The notes beneath the pieces are model-generated. The model had not been told where the DNA came from. It saw nothing but the letters and a program-made list of their open reading frames with translations, and made no database searches. Source: Phragmites australis (taxonomy: Eukaryota; Streptophyta; Magnoliopsida; Poales; Poaceae). From it: a DNA stretch of 64,000 bases. The stretch is taken from contig NC_084930.1 of NCBI RefSeq assembly GCF_958298935.1, forward strand, positions 22,356,001 through 22,420,000, written 5' to 3'. Below are positions 21,901-33,238 of the stretch, piece by piece; positions within the stretch are counted from its first letter, which is position 1; each line of letters opens with the position of its first letter. The translations under genes and the position numbers were made by a program.

Positions 21901-23205
21901 GGGGAATCCCATCAGGGTGCCACCGCCCGGTGAGTGCGCTACGCTTGCCGGCGATTCTCAAGATGCCTTGTGGATCGACGAGATTCGAGGGTACTTGAAT
22001 GAAAATATCCTCCCCGGGGATGATGCCTCTACCGAGAAGATTGTACAACAGTCCAAACACTATGCCGTAGTAGACGAGGGTCACTACCGGCACGGCACGG
22101 ACGGTGTCCTCCTGAAATGCATCACCTGGGTAGAAGGCGGTGAGCTTCTCACTGAGATCCATGAGGGCGAGTGCGGTGGCCATACATCATTTCGCACGCT
22201 GGTCAGGAAGGCCTTCTCGCAAGGTTTCTACTGGCCTACAGCTCTCCAGGACGCTTTCGAGTTGGTTCAGCGCTACAGGGCATGCTAGTTCCACGCAAAG
22301 CAGATTCACCAGCCAGCTCAGGCTCTTCATACCATCCCCCTGTCATGGCCCTTCGCGGTCTGGGGGCTGGACATCCTGGGTCCATTCCCCCGAGCAATCG
22401 GGGGCTATGAGTACCTCTATGTCGCCATCGACAAGTTCACCAAGTGGCCAGAGGCGGTTCCAGTCATCAAGGTTACCAAGAACACGGCGCTTCAGTTCAT
22501 CCGCAGTATCACAAGTCGCTTCGGCGTCCCGGACAGAATTATCACCGACAATGGCACTCAGTTCACAAGTGCCCTATTCGGGGACTACTGCGAGGACCTC
22601 GACATCAAGCTTTGCTTCGCCTCTGTCGCTCATCCTAGGAGCAATGGGCAAGTCAAGCGTGCAAATGCTGAGATACTGAAGGGGCTCAAAACCCAGACCT
22701 ACGACGTGCTCGCAAAGCACGGGAAATGGTGGATCGACGAGCTACCTGCTGTGCTATGGGCCAATTGGACCACGCCAAGCCGCGCAACCGGGGAGACACC
22801 ATTCTTCCTCGTGTACGGTGCTGAGGTGGTCCTCCCCTTCGAGCTCACTCTTGGCTCCCCTCGGGTGCATGCCTACTCCAAAGACGAACAGGAACAACGA
22901 AGGCGTGACGATGTCGACTACTTGGAGGAGTGCCGACGACGTGCCGCCGTCTGAGCAGCCAGATACCAGCAAAGCCTGCGGCGCTATCATCAGCGTCACA
23001 TCCAGGCCCAGTCACTCGAGGTTGGGGATCTAGTTCTCCGACGCGTTCAATCGCGCAAAGGAAGGAATAAACTATCCCCCATGTGGGAAGGCCCTTTTAC
23101 AGTGATCGGTGTCCCGCGGCAAGGCTCGTTCCAGCTGGCCACGGAGGATGGGCAGCTGCTCCCAAACGCGTGGAGCATCGAGCATTTGCGCAAGTTCTAT
23201 CGCTA
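21901..23205 (+). pseudogene. Tat-lineage integrase, catalytic Glu replaced by Lys
   Basis: The zinc-binding part (GGHTSFRTLVRKAFSQGFYWP and a Cys pair) lies at about 22170-22290, with a stop at 22288. The core has WGLDILGPF, the second aspartate in ITDNGTQF near 22547, and then NGQVKRANAEI at about 22645-22675, where the family has glutamate in place of this lysine. The C-terminal part ends with EHLRKFYR and TAG at 23203-23205. With a lysine at the third catalytic position and internal stops, no strand transfer is expected. Confidence 0.8.
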
Positions 23206-24792
23206 GGTGGACATGTTTGTGCTCGGGCCAACCAGGCCGGGGGTCCCCCCACCCAAGTTGGCCGGGGGCTACCACCAACCATTCCATATGTTTAATCTGT
23301 CTGGTGAGATGCTCAATTGTGCGGGAAAAACACGCTATCTCATTTTTCCCGTTGTTAAAAGAATCCCGATCGGTATGCGCGCAGGAAGTTGCCGCTAACC
23401 TAAGTCTGTTGTGGTAGGCTGTGGTGTCCGGTGCCATGGCAGTACCCCAATCATCACCGAGCCTCTGGGGTTCTCGGGTAATCCTACCGTTTGAGCAAAG
23501 AGTGGTCGGGACCACCTAGACCCCAAGGGCGGGCTGTCGGTGCTCGGTCTGGTCAGTCCTTCCCGGGCGCCACCGAACCATAGGACCTCTGGGTTATGCC
23601 TCTGTCTGTATACTTCGCCGGTCTGAGTATTCAAGAGGTCTCGGGTAAAAAACAAGAGCAGTCTATAATGAGTACCGCACACCAGAGCGCACCAAACAAA
23701 GAATCTTTCCCTATTTTCTTAAGCTTACAGATCGACAATTAAGAATAAAGCAGCCCGGCCGCAAGGGCCTTAGTGCCCAGGGCGCTGCTCGAGCCTATAG
23801 GGTCCTCGAGCAGTCCTACCACTCGGGCATGGGTGGTCAAGACCGCCTAGCCCCTGGCTCCGTCTCATGCTTTCCAGTGATCGGGCACTCCGTCCGAGGG
23901 AACCAAGTTCCCGGATACCCCGACCTCGGAGCGCGCATCCCTCCTGTTCGGTCGGTCGAAAGACTGACAGCTGTCCGGAGAGTGGCTAAAGTCATACGAA
24001 TTTACATTCTTATTTACTCAGTAAACTATTGTTCCTGAGTTATCCTCGACACCCTCGCATTCTAATCTGTTTGGCAAGATAGTCTCCTCGCGCACAAAAT
24101 CCTGCCCACGTGTTTGCTTTTTCCAGAACAACATAACAGATAGTAGTCAGGTGTACCGTACGAACAGCGATGTTTGATCGAAGTCCTTCATGGTGGTCGT
24201 GGTGTTCGGCCAGCTTGGCAGTACCCCGGGCACTACCGAGTCCCTAGGGTTCTCGGGTAATCCTACCGCTTGAGCAAAGAGTGGTCGGGACTGCCTAGAC
24301 CCTGGGGGTGGGCTATCGGTGCTCGTTCTGGTCCGTCCTAGCCCGGACCCCACCAAACCGTGGGGACTCTTGGTCGCATTCCCGCCCGCACGTGTCTCCG
24401 GTCTGCTTGTTTGAGTGGTCGCAAAGTGAAAAAGTGTTCACTGGTCGTGGTGTGCTCCGTGCTGGATCGACCTATCTCCCGAGCAAGGAAGTTTGTGCCT
24501 TTGTCTCTTGACTTAGTAGCTGTGGACTCGCGAGGGCTCGGGGGCTGAACGCTCGGATTGGTCCGACTACTCGTGCGATGAGTGGTCGGCGCCACTTCGC
24601 CCTCGGGGAAGGAAGGTCGGGCTCGGCCCGGCTAAGTACTTCTCGGGACATCAAGTGAAAGGCAAAAAGACATCATCAAGCATTGAAACAAACATTGGAG
24701 TTGCGATCCCGAAGAAAGGCTTCTATTATATTAAAAAAGAACCATTCGGAGGGGATCACTCCCATATTTACAACAAGTCAAAAAACAAAAGC
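23206..24792 (+). repeat. noncoding 3' region of the Tat element with direct repeats
   Basis: GC-rich sequence lies between the end of pol and the antisense ORF. A block of about 165 bases at 23418-23584 recurs at 24196-24362. Both copies hold TTCTCGGGTAATCCTACCG, GAGCAAAGAGTGGTCGGGAC and GTCGGTGCTCG-like segments. Shorter related phrases recur at 23760-23960 and 24540-24660. The open frames on both strands here are by-products of this composition. Confidence 0.7.
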
Positions 24793-25379
24793 CTAATCTA
24801 AGTCGGCGTGCTCTGAAGGCGGCGAGGAGTCTTCGTTGCTCGGTTCCAGCGGCGGCTCCCGTGTAAAGCATGCCGCCACCTCGGCGGCGACGCCCCGGAC
24901 AGCTTCCCAGGCAGCTCCTTCCTCAGCCTCGACCACCCCCTACCGGACCGGTTCCAGCGAGAAGGTGGGGTCTCGACTCCGGTAGCAGGCAAGGACGTGC
25001 TCGGCCACTGCTTGGGTCAGAGCGCGCCCCTCCCGAGATGCCAGCTCCTGCACAGCCTAGGGAGGAGCCTTCAGGCACCGGCTGATCTCCTCGAAGCCGA
25101 GGGCAAGGTGGCCGATGGTCTCTTGGACCATCCCCTTCTCTCCCATGTTGATTCGCCCGAGCCCGGCCACACTCACGGACCTCCGTGCCTGACGAAAGAT
25201 GTCTCGCATCATCAGCTTCACGTTGACCAGCTCGGCGACGACGGGTTCGAGCTCGTCCTTCGCGATCTGCAGCTGCTCCTCAAGGCTGATCCCCTCGGCC
25301 GCGCTGGTCAGAATGCCGCTGGTCGCCGGGGCTTTGGCTTGTCCTCGCTTCACCTGCTCGGCCAGGGCAACAAGGGCAA
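24793..25379 (-). pseudogene. antisense ORF of a Tat-lineage element
   Basis: On the minus strand one frame runs from at least 25353 to a TAG at 24793-24795 with only two internal stops (near 25057 and about 24945), both in CAG-to-TAG context. It encodes a helical, charge-rich protein: EEQLQIAKDELEPVVAEL, then RINMGEKGMVQETIGHLA, then EEGAAWEAVRGVAAEVAA and an acidic tail ending EHADLD. No enzyme motif is seen. Antisense ORFs in the 3' region are known from some Tat-lineage elements (for example maize Grande). Function is unknown; the helices suggest a coiled-coil binding protein. The 5' end is lost at the CACTA junction. Confidence 0.6.
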
Positions 25380-26268
25380 ACTAATTATTTCATTAACGCT
25401 TCAAACCCAGGGCAACAATTTATGTGGCTACTATGTATGTGACTTCATGCATATAGGACCGAAAGCAATTATAGTGACATTCTCAAAGCTGAGGTAAGTG
25501 GTATAGATATTGCTGATTAATTTTCAGTTCCTACTAGTGTTTAAATAGATTGATTTCTTCAATTCTAGTAATTGTAGGACATCAAGTTGGAAACAGGTAT
25601 CCTCACGCCGCCGACAATCAATGCAATTTAGGAACAACTCAGCGGGTTCATCAATGACCAACTCATTCCAGAGTTTGGGTGGTACCATGTTTTCAAATGG
25701 TGTATTTCAGCCAAAGCCGTCTCTTCACAAGACCCGTGGAGTTCGTTACCTCATTCTTCAAAAGGCAAAAAAAAGTAGTTTAGGGTCCTCGGTCAACAAG
25801 AACAATTGAATGACATTGTTTCTTACACTTTTGTTCTATACTTCTGTTAATTATGAACTTTTTTTGTAAACTATTATTAGTTATGATCTGTGGTCAATGA
25901 CATGTGAAATAACATGGTTACATATGCATGAATGAGATGAGATGAGAATGAATTATGTATGTGTGTGATACATTATGTGCTGAGATGATTATATGTGCAT
26001 GTGCTTTATGTGACATTATTTTTGCTGTTACCGGCAAAGGCTACATAGTGTAAAGGGGGGAGGGGCTATCAATGCCGGATCAATATAAAAAACCAGCACT
26101 GATATTATCTGTATTAGTGCTGGTTTTCATTCATCAGCCGGCACTAATACTCATTATCAGTGCCAGGTAAAAAATCGACATTGATAGTCCATGACTATCA
26201 GTGTCGGTTCAAAAACCGTCACTGATGGTGCTTTTAAGCCGGTACTGATGACCATTTCTGTTGTAGTG
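25380..26268 (+). mobile_element. 3' end of a CACTA transposon
   Basis: The last part of a Ulp1-type peptidase exon and a following exon (separate entry) lead into terminal sequence. From about 26075 to the end there are copies of CCGGCACTGAT-like units in both senses, and the end, read on the complement, is CACTACAACAGAAATGG. The 5' part of the element is not identifiable in the window. Confidence 0.75.
25395..25690 (+). pseudogene. C-terminal Ulp1-like cysteine peptidase fragment of the CACTA element
   Basis: The segment GNNLCGYYVCDFMH near 25413-25454 carries the cysteine-containing block seen at the end of Ulp1-like peptidases encoded by plant CACTA elements. A donor-like AG/GTAAGT lies at about 25494 and an acceptor TTGTAG at about 25573. 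The following exon reads ETGILTPPTINAI, a stop, then FINDQLIPEFG, matching the C-terminal helix that follows the peptidase in such elements. Only the tail of the protein is present. Confidence 0.65.
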
Positions 26269-27137
26269 ACTTTATATAAAAATATAGCTCTCGACAACAT
26301 CTACAACTTTTTAGTTGATAATTATATTATTTTAAGTCATATAATTTATCAGGCTTAACTCTTTTCATCATAGTTGACACATGAGTATCTAGCACTCTTA
26401 AACTACATGAAAAGGGATTAACCTAGTAATAATATGATAAAATGATAATATATGTAATGTGAAGCACTAAAAAATGATTAAGATTTTGTATATATGAACT
26501 GCACACATGGGAGCACTCCACTGACTTCCATATGGGCCAACTTTGTTCTAAGTTAAATGAAATACAAAATAATAAGAAAAATATAAGTTAGATAAATGTG
26601 GTAACTACATGTAACAAGATAATATATGCAATATATAAGTTGGTTCATGTTGAAGCAAGGGAAAAAATATCAGTTTGTATATTTGTAGTGAGATATTAAA
26701 AAATTCATAAAATTTTCATACAAATCGGATGACAAAATATTTCTATACCCAAATAATCATCCAAAGTTTTAGAAAAAAAAGTCAAAAAAAGCTAATTGCT
26801 ATTAGCAATTAGTGATTGATACGATGGTAAGAAATCTTTGTGCAAGAGTAGAGGTTGTGGATTCGACTCTTACAAACTGTGTGTGTATGTTTCACGCGAC
26901 TTGCAACTTGTGACATGCAAATGTGAGGGTAGCCTCCTTGGTGAATCACTGCTGGATGACCACTGCATGTTCAAAACTGGTAGTAATGACTACTGCTATC
27001 CTATAGAAGTGTATGTGTCTCTAATTAATTCGTAGTGTGTGTAGGCGACGCACGTGCATGTGCGTGTACGTGTAGGGTGATCTGAGTGTGGTTTATATTG
27101 AGTGTGTGCGTCTATCTTGTTAAAAACACAGACCGGA
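26269..27137. other. AT-rich intergenic sequence with tRNA-like motif
   Basis: No gene is seen. TTTATATAAAAATATAGC and CTACAACTTT near 26272-26312 resemble a stretch inside the CACTA element at 32030-32070, so transposon debris is likely. A GT-rich run lies at 27030-27110. GAGGTTGTGGATTCGACTC near 26850-26868 resembles a tRNA B box. Confidence 0.3.
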
Positions 27138-27527
27138 TTACTCCAAATTCAAGCCAGTACTTGACAAGTCGACAACAGCAAGAGGAAATAAGATTTTGAA
27201 AGAAAGTTTTTCCACATTTTTGGGATGGCACAACTTCTCTCGTGCTCTTATGTTCTCGTCATTTTCACTGCAGAAAATCACAAATCTGGTGTCGAGCAAG
27301 CTCACGTTGACTTCTCCTTGAACTTCGTTGCTCAGAATGGTGTAGATCACGTCTGCAGGTCTATTAGGTGTATTGACCGTCTCTAATGTGAAGATGGCTG
27401 CACAAGATTTAAGTGGCATTGTGTCTATGTAAAGAAAAGCAACTTTCACAAATAAAATAAAAAAGAATGGAACCGCGCGCTTCCGTGTATGGTGGTGAAG
27501 ATAGATGCGAGGTACGACTCCATCCAA
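27138..27527 (-). other. unrecognised minus-strand open frame
   Basis: A frame of about 129 codons holds well-mixed amino acids, such as VNTPNRPADVIYTILSNEV, and lacks low complexity. It is the kind of frame that can remain from an exon. I recognise no family. It could be a captured or decayed host exon or a chance frame. Confidence 0.2.
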
Positions 27528-27608
27528 TAGTGTTCAAATCATGGTATCCACGATTTACACATAAGTGAGTGTTTTTAGCGTTATTATTTATAAGTGTGTG
27601 AATAAGGC

Positions 27609-28307
27609 TAGGCCTGGCAACCGGACAGGTCGAGGGCAGGTGCAGCAAGAACGCACCCGATTCGAAACCCGAATAAGGAAACTTGACCTGAACCTGATAG
27701 TCTTAACGGGTGAATAATCACCCCGGCCCTGAACCTGGCGGGGACCCGAAACCCAATGGGGACCCCGTGAGTGGAATTAGGAGCTGAGGCAGGTAGCGAC
27801 ATAGGTGTGCGTGGGCAGCAGCTTGACGGCTCAGCAGCGTAGGCGGCGGCGAAGTGCCGAGGCGAGTGGGGGTGGCAGCTCAATTGCTTGGCAGCGTAGC
27901 GGTCGATGGGAATAGGCAGCGGCATGGCGCCGAGGCGTGTGGGGGCGGCAGCTCGATGGCTCAACGACGTAGGCGTGTAGGGCGGTGGCTCAATGGCACA
28001 GGCGGTGGCGTGGCACCATGGCTTTTGAGAGTGGCGACTCGATGGCTCAACGATGGATGGGCAACACGACGAGAGTGGTAGGTGGGCAGCGGGAGCCGCA
28101 CACTTGGAGGGTAGAGCTGGACCTCGGGGGGTCCTGGCCGGCTAGGCCGACTAGGCCTCTCGGGCTTCCATGGGGACCAGTGGTGAATTCTCACCCCCGC
28201 CCCCGACTTGACCCGATGTCGGGGCCCTAACTTGCGACCCCGCGGGGACCCTCACCAGGTGCAAAACCTGTGAGGACCTGACCCGGCCCACCCCGTTGCC
28301 AGCCTTA
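27609..28307. mobile_element. hAT-like non-autonomous element, GC-rich
   Basis: The ends are TAGGCCTGGCAAC on the left and, on the complement, TAAGGCTGGCAAC on the right, forming short terminal inverted repeats. The flanking octamers AATAAGGC and GTTGAGGC agree at five of eight positions, compatible with a decayed 8-base hAT duplication. The interior is GC-rich with AGCGGCGG- and CGACCCGG-like phrases. No transposase is encoded, and the frames on both strands are compositional. Confidence 0.5.
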
Positions 28308-29739
28308 GTTGAGGCAGACTCAATAGTATGTGAGTGTGGTGTGAGTGCATGTAGTGTGTATATGTCATCATTGTAATCGCAAAAAGAAATAATAAAAGGG
28401 AAATTGCAAGTTATCACTATACACAAATTAAATACCAAGAAAATATTAATTCTAATTTTTTAAAATAAATCTATGATATGACATATACACTCCATGATTC
28501 ATAAATTAAACAACACATTGACATATTATTCATAACATCGATCACATATTGGTCAACTTCAACACATGCATTTACATAAAAAAGGTAAGAACATCACACC
28601 GATGCACATCACATATTGTTCAGAATATATAAACCTAGCTAGCTACACACAATCCCTAGCTATACATCATAGACGATGTTGTCTTTAATAAGGATAAGAT
28701 GATAGACATCGTGGCGACGCCGTCTTTCAGAAGGACAAAATGGTCAACATCATTGGTCAATCGACACCGTCTTCTGAAAAGACAAAATGGTTGACATCAT
28801 GTCAGCCTCCTGCATTTCAGCATAATGTCAACCTAAGTGTCATCTTTAATGAGTATCTCGCAGTCATCCGGATCAGGCTCCACCTTGACTATCTCACGTA
28901 TAAGCTTGAACCAAACTGCATTGCTACCAAATCGCCAGCCATACTAGTCTTGCAGTTAAAAAAATATATTTTGATGAATAATAATAGAGAAATTTTTATC
29001 TACAAGAATAGAATGGAGAACATGATTCACAACAATCACATAGTCCATAAAGGGAGCCTTCACAGTTGCGAAGAGCACAAAGTCCACTGGCCAAAGTCGA
29101 CACCAGGCATCCACACCATGGAAGTGGCTATAGGGACAACCTCATCCTGCCATTATCTGATTGCCAGAATTGAGCTATTGCATATCTGCGACGGAAATAA
29201 GGCATTACCCTCACTTATCGAAGCAAACCTAAAAACCCCAATAAAACCGTGATGAAAACCCTATGGTACTCATGTAAGTGTAGTATTGAAGGGTATTAGG
29301 TGCCCAGATCTATCTTCTCTGATGCGGTGTGTGGAAGATGAACACTCGTATTGCAATGAGTAGAGCGAGGAAGTAAGATGAACACTGCTCATCGCTTTAT
29401 AATGAGAGGTTGTGTGTGTGGGAAGCTAAAACCACCAGGGTTGTATGTGGGGGGAAGCCAAAAGATCTAGGGAAGACGAATGATCAAATTTGAAACAATT
29501 AGCGAGTCTTTAAATACAAATGGATCTTACAAGAAACTGTATGTGCTAAAAACCATCGGTGTCTATATAATATTAATAGACGTATTTGTAAAAATCGTCT
29601 GTGAGTTTAGAAATACCTAGACAACGGTCTTGTTATAGGCACGTCTATCTTAATAACCGTCTGAGGATATTTTATCAGTGACGGATCCTAAAAAATTATC
29701 TGTAACACTTCGTCCACTTTCATTAATTTTATGGTAGTG
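28308..29739. mobile_element. CACTA-like fragment with one terminus
   Basis: The right end on the complement reads CACTACCATAAAATTAATG. The 250 bases before it carry ATAGACGTAT-, GTCTGTGAG- and CCGTCTGAGG-like subterminal units. At 28670-28805 a unit of about 45 bases is repeated three times (theme GACGCCGTCTTTCAGAAGGAC). The plus-strand frame at 28740-29252 has no motif I recognise. The left border is not defined. Confidence 0.45.
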
Positions 29740-31500
29740 ACCTGCAATTCGTTTGGGCCTCATACGCTAGCACTTAATTTGCTAGGGATTTTAAAACCGC
29801 TATATGATACCACCCATTGGATTAAAACGGGCTTTCTGATTACAAAAGTTAACCATTGAGGTGGAAGTTCCTCCACTATCAAACTACTATATATATTATT
29901 TTGCCTTTAACTTTGACAACCATCATGGATTGTTCCAACGATAACATAATATATTATGTTAGCTCTTACCAATTCCTTCTGATTGACTCGCCACCGAGTG
30001 AATTAATTGGAAAGGAGCTGAAAGAAGAACTATATCACATCAGTTTTGTTCCTTGTTGTACGCCATTCGATCGTTCGTCAACTAATGCATTACACATATT
30101 CTATATTTTTATACAGTTGGCCATGAGCAGCACACCGAGGTGGTGGGCCTGGCCGGGGAGCAGCACGTTGGTTGGGCACGTGAAAGAGGACCAGAGTGTT
30201 GGTTTTCGTCATCATGAGCGCAATCCCAGTGTCGATGAGGATGAGGATGGACAAGGCAGGAGCTAAAGGATTCATACATGTGCTATTTTGTTTTTTTCGG
30301 CGAACAAGCACCCTTAGAATCCTAGCGTCCAACAATTGAATGGGTTACCAGGGAAGCATCCATGCCTGTTTGGAGGACGCAATGAACTTGGAGCTTCCCG
30401 CATAGAAATAGCGAAGCATGTTTTTGCGTGCTTAGACCTCAAACTTGGAAAAGCTGGGTCTCATATGCTCAGATCAAATAAAAGTCGGCTTTCCACCAAT
30501 CTAAAACAAAATTTGCTCTTATATATGTGAGCCATAAAAAGTTGTAAAGTTACTTCATATGTAGTTTTTACATGTCTAAAATCCCCTCCAATAACTAATG
30601 TTGAAGAACAATAAAAAGTGTAGTTCTCCTATTGCTTCTACACAAACTCTTCTCCTCTTAATATCTATTAAAAAAATCACAGTAGGGGTTTGTTAAAAAT
30701 TGTAATTCTATTAAAATTATTTTGAAAACTCATTAAAATATATTCCTAACTAATATATTGTTTTTGCAGGTCCTAGATGTCTTAGATATTGGAAATACAT
30801 ACAACCAATTTTGTTGTGTCTTCTAAATATGTTAGCCCGTGCAGGGTCACGACTTTATGGACTAGTTTTTTTCTTATCCTGAAGTCATTGTTTCTTAGCC
30901 ATTATATCAACATACAATAAAACAAATCCACTTATCTCCATACAAATCCAATGGTCATAAAATGTGTCTAAAATATAAGAAATCAGGCAAGCAAACACTC
31001 TTTTTTTAAATGCCTCCTTGTTCTTTGGTAATATTTCGTGGAAGCATTTTGTTGCATCTTTAAAAGAGCAGAGGCATTATACGAGGCGTCAAATTCTCTT
31101 ACCAAAGCGTATACATAAATTTATGTTTCAGAAGTGTGTATACACTGCAATGGCCGATCATCAAACTCTAGATCTCAAGGGAAAACTAGAGATCTTAAAC
31201 TAGTACCAGCTACTTGAACCTCACAATCTCACTTGTTTACTTATGCTTCCATTATTCATTGTTCTTTTGAAACCATACATATATATCAACCCGACCAAAA
31301 AATATCTCTAGAAAGATGAAAACGTTTAAAAAAAACTTCCTTTATACTGCAACGTTTTTCAAGAAAAATACAAATTAATGAGTGCCGTCTCTATGACATA
31401 AAATTTTGCAACATTCTGCAAAACATTTCAAAACCGTCTCTATAAAATTTTGCAGAATTTCAATGACTCTACAATGTAGAAAACCTTATTTTGAGAGAAA
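29740..31500. other. unassigned AT-rich intergenic sequence
   Basis: The one locally GC-rich, gene-like patch is 30120-30266. Its plus frame ends SVDEDEDGQGRS and its minus frame (to 30335) is hydrophobic, so either could be a short exon remnant. I recognise no family. The rest shows no repeats or domains to me. Confidence 0.25.
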
Positions 31501-33238
31501 CACTACTAGAAAAACTATTTCTCGACACATCTAGAGTGTCTTTTTACAGGCAATTTATATGAAAACTCGCCTGAGCAGTCTACGATGGCCTCTGGCGGTT
31601 TTGGATCGTCTGTGGAAATAAATTTTCACAGATGGTTGTTTACGTAAACTGTCTGTGAAAATAGGTTAATTTGCAGAGGCGGTTCCTTGTAAAATGTTAT
31701 TTTCACATATGGTTCCTTATGTGAATCAACTGTGAGAATGGGATGATTACCACAGACGATTCATATAAGGAACCGCCTATATAAAAGGTCATTTTCACAG
31801 ATGATTCCTTATATGAACCGTCTATAAAAATAGGATGATTAATATAGGCGATTTACATAAGGAACTGCATGTGGTAATGGTTATTTTCACAGGCGCTTTC
31901 TTATGTGAACCTCCTGTGGAAATAGAGGGCTATTTTCAGATGCGGTTTCTTGTGTGAAGCACTTCCAAAAATGGATGACAATTTATCTTAAAAAATTCAT
32001 AACTTTTTCATACGAACTCGGATGTGGACAAACTTTATATCAAAATTATAGCCTCGCTGAGGTCTACAACTTTGTATTCAAAATTTTCTTGATTGAAATC
32101 ATTTAGGTGTTTAAATAATTAGTTAAAATTTTACACATAAGTTTCAATCATATATGCTACCATAAATTCTATTAATGCAAGTAAAATCAAGAATAAGGAA
32201 AAAATAATACTACTAACTTCAACATCTTCAACAAGATCAACAAGAAGAAGATCAAAGACCCACACTATCAACAACAAGACTTGACTTATAGAAGTATCAG
32301 TGATAACAATAGTAACAAGTGTCATCAAACGTTAGCACGACCACAAATATTTTTTATTTTTATTTTATTTTTCTCTTATTTTTTTCTCACCTCAGAAGTA
32401 TTAGAATACGAATCATTGTATATTTTTGCTCAAGTTTAATGTAAGGGGTGACAGCTATGGACACAAACACGTATTCTGCAAACGGTGCAGAAACTTCGAG
32501 GAGCGAGAGTTCAATCTTTTAAGTCATTTTTTGCCAAAACAATTCACCGAACCGGACAAAGTGGGATAGAAATGGGTGTAACTTTTTCTGTAGATGTCTA
32601 TAGAGTCAAAAAATTCAAAATCGAAGTTTGTATGCAAAAGTTGCCTGTTTTACCGAAGGTAGTCAGGGTCACTGTATGCTTCAGCAGAAAAGGTTAAAAG
32701 CATATTTTATCTGTTTTCTGTCACATTTACTTTATAGGTGAGCTGGTAAGGTGGTTCACGTGTGAGTTGAGGGTCCCGAGTTTGATTCTTACCGAACGTA
32801 AAGGCTAAAAACAGTGTGAAAAAATAGCGTGGCTTGTGGTTTGCGACGGGGCGACAGCGAGGGTTCTTTGGGTGATTTTTTTTTTTGCTTTTTTGGGAAA
32901 AAATCGTCGATTCAAGTACCAACTTTCACATATAGTTCACTTAAGAAACCGCCTATAGCAATCGATTTTCACAAGCAGTTCTTTAAGTGGGCCGTCTGTA
33001 ATAATTGATTTCTACAGGTAATCCGCTTAAGTTATCGCCTGTGTAAATCAATTAACATAGACGGTTCCTTAAGTGAATCACCTGTGATAATAGATTTTCA
33101 CAGACGATCTCTTTTGCACCTGTGGAAATCGTCTATATTTATAGGTCTTCGATCAAAGATGGGTTAGCTAAATGCCTGTGCAAATAGGTTACGACTCGTC
33201 TATAAAAAACTCGCCTATAAAAATAGTTTTTTATAGTG
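31501..33238. mobile_element. non-autonomous CACTA transposon, 1738 bases
   Basis: The left end is CACTACTAGAAAAACTATTT and the right end, on the complement, CACTATAAAAAACTATTT. The triplet AAA flanks both ends (31498-31500 and 33239-33241), the expected 3-base duplication. Subterminal units with the theme GGTTCCTTATGTGAA, followed by CACAGACGG-like bases, recur about seven times at 31670-31950 and four or more times at 32930-33170. The interior (31980-32920) is AT-rich without transposase. Confidence 0.85.
32738..32810 (+). other. tRNA-like (SINE-like) motif inside the CACTA element
   Basis: GGTGAGCTGGTAAGGTGG is followed about 30 bases later by GAGTTTGATTCTTAC, resembling A and B boxes of a tRNA-derived SINE head. 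No complete cloverleaf is evident. This could be a captured SINE fragment or chance. Confidence 0.25.

Larger units (their letters stand above)
17989..25379 (+). mobile_element. Tat-lineage Ty3/gypsy body without LTRs
   Basis: Gag, protease, reverse transcriptase, two RNase H domains and integrase follow one another on the plus strand to 23205. A GC-rich repeat-bearing 3' region and an antisense ORF come next. The second RNase H before integrase is the known hallmark of the plant Tat lineage. No LTR of this element is visible: it abuts truncated LTR D on the left and a CACTA 3' end on the right. Stops are mostly CAG to TAG or CGA to TGA, as expected from cytosine deamination. Confidence 0.8.

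Noticed and set aside
26838..26870. Genuine tRNA gene
   Set aside because: Only a B-box-like segment is seen; no cloverleaf or A box can be fitted.
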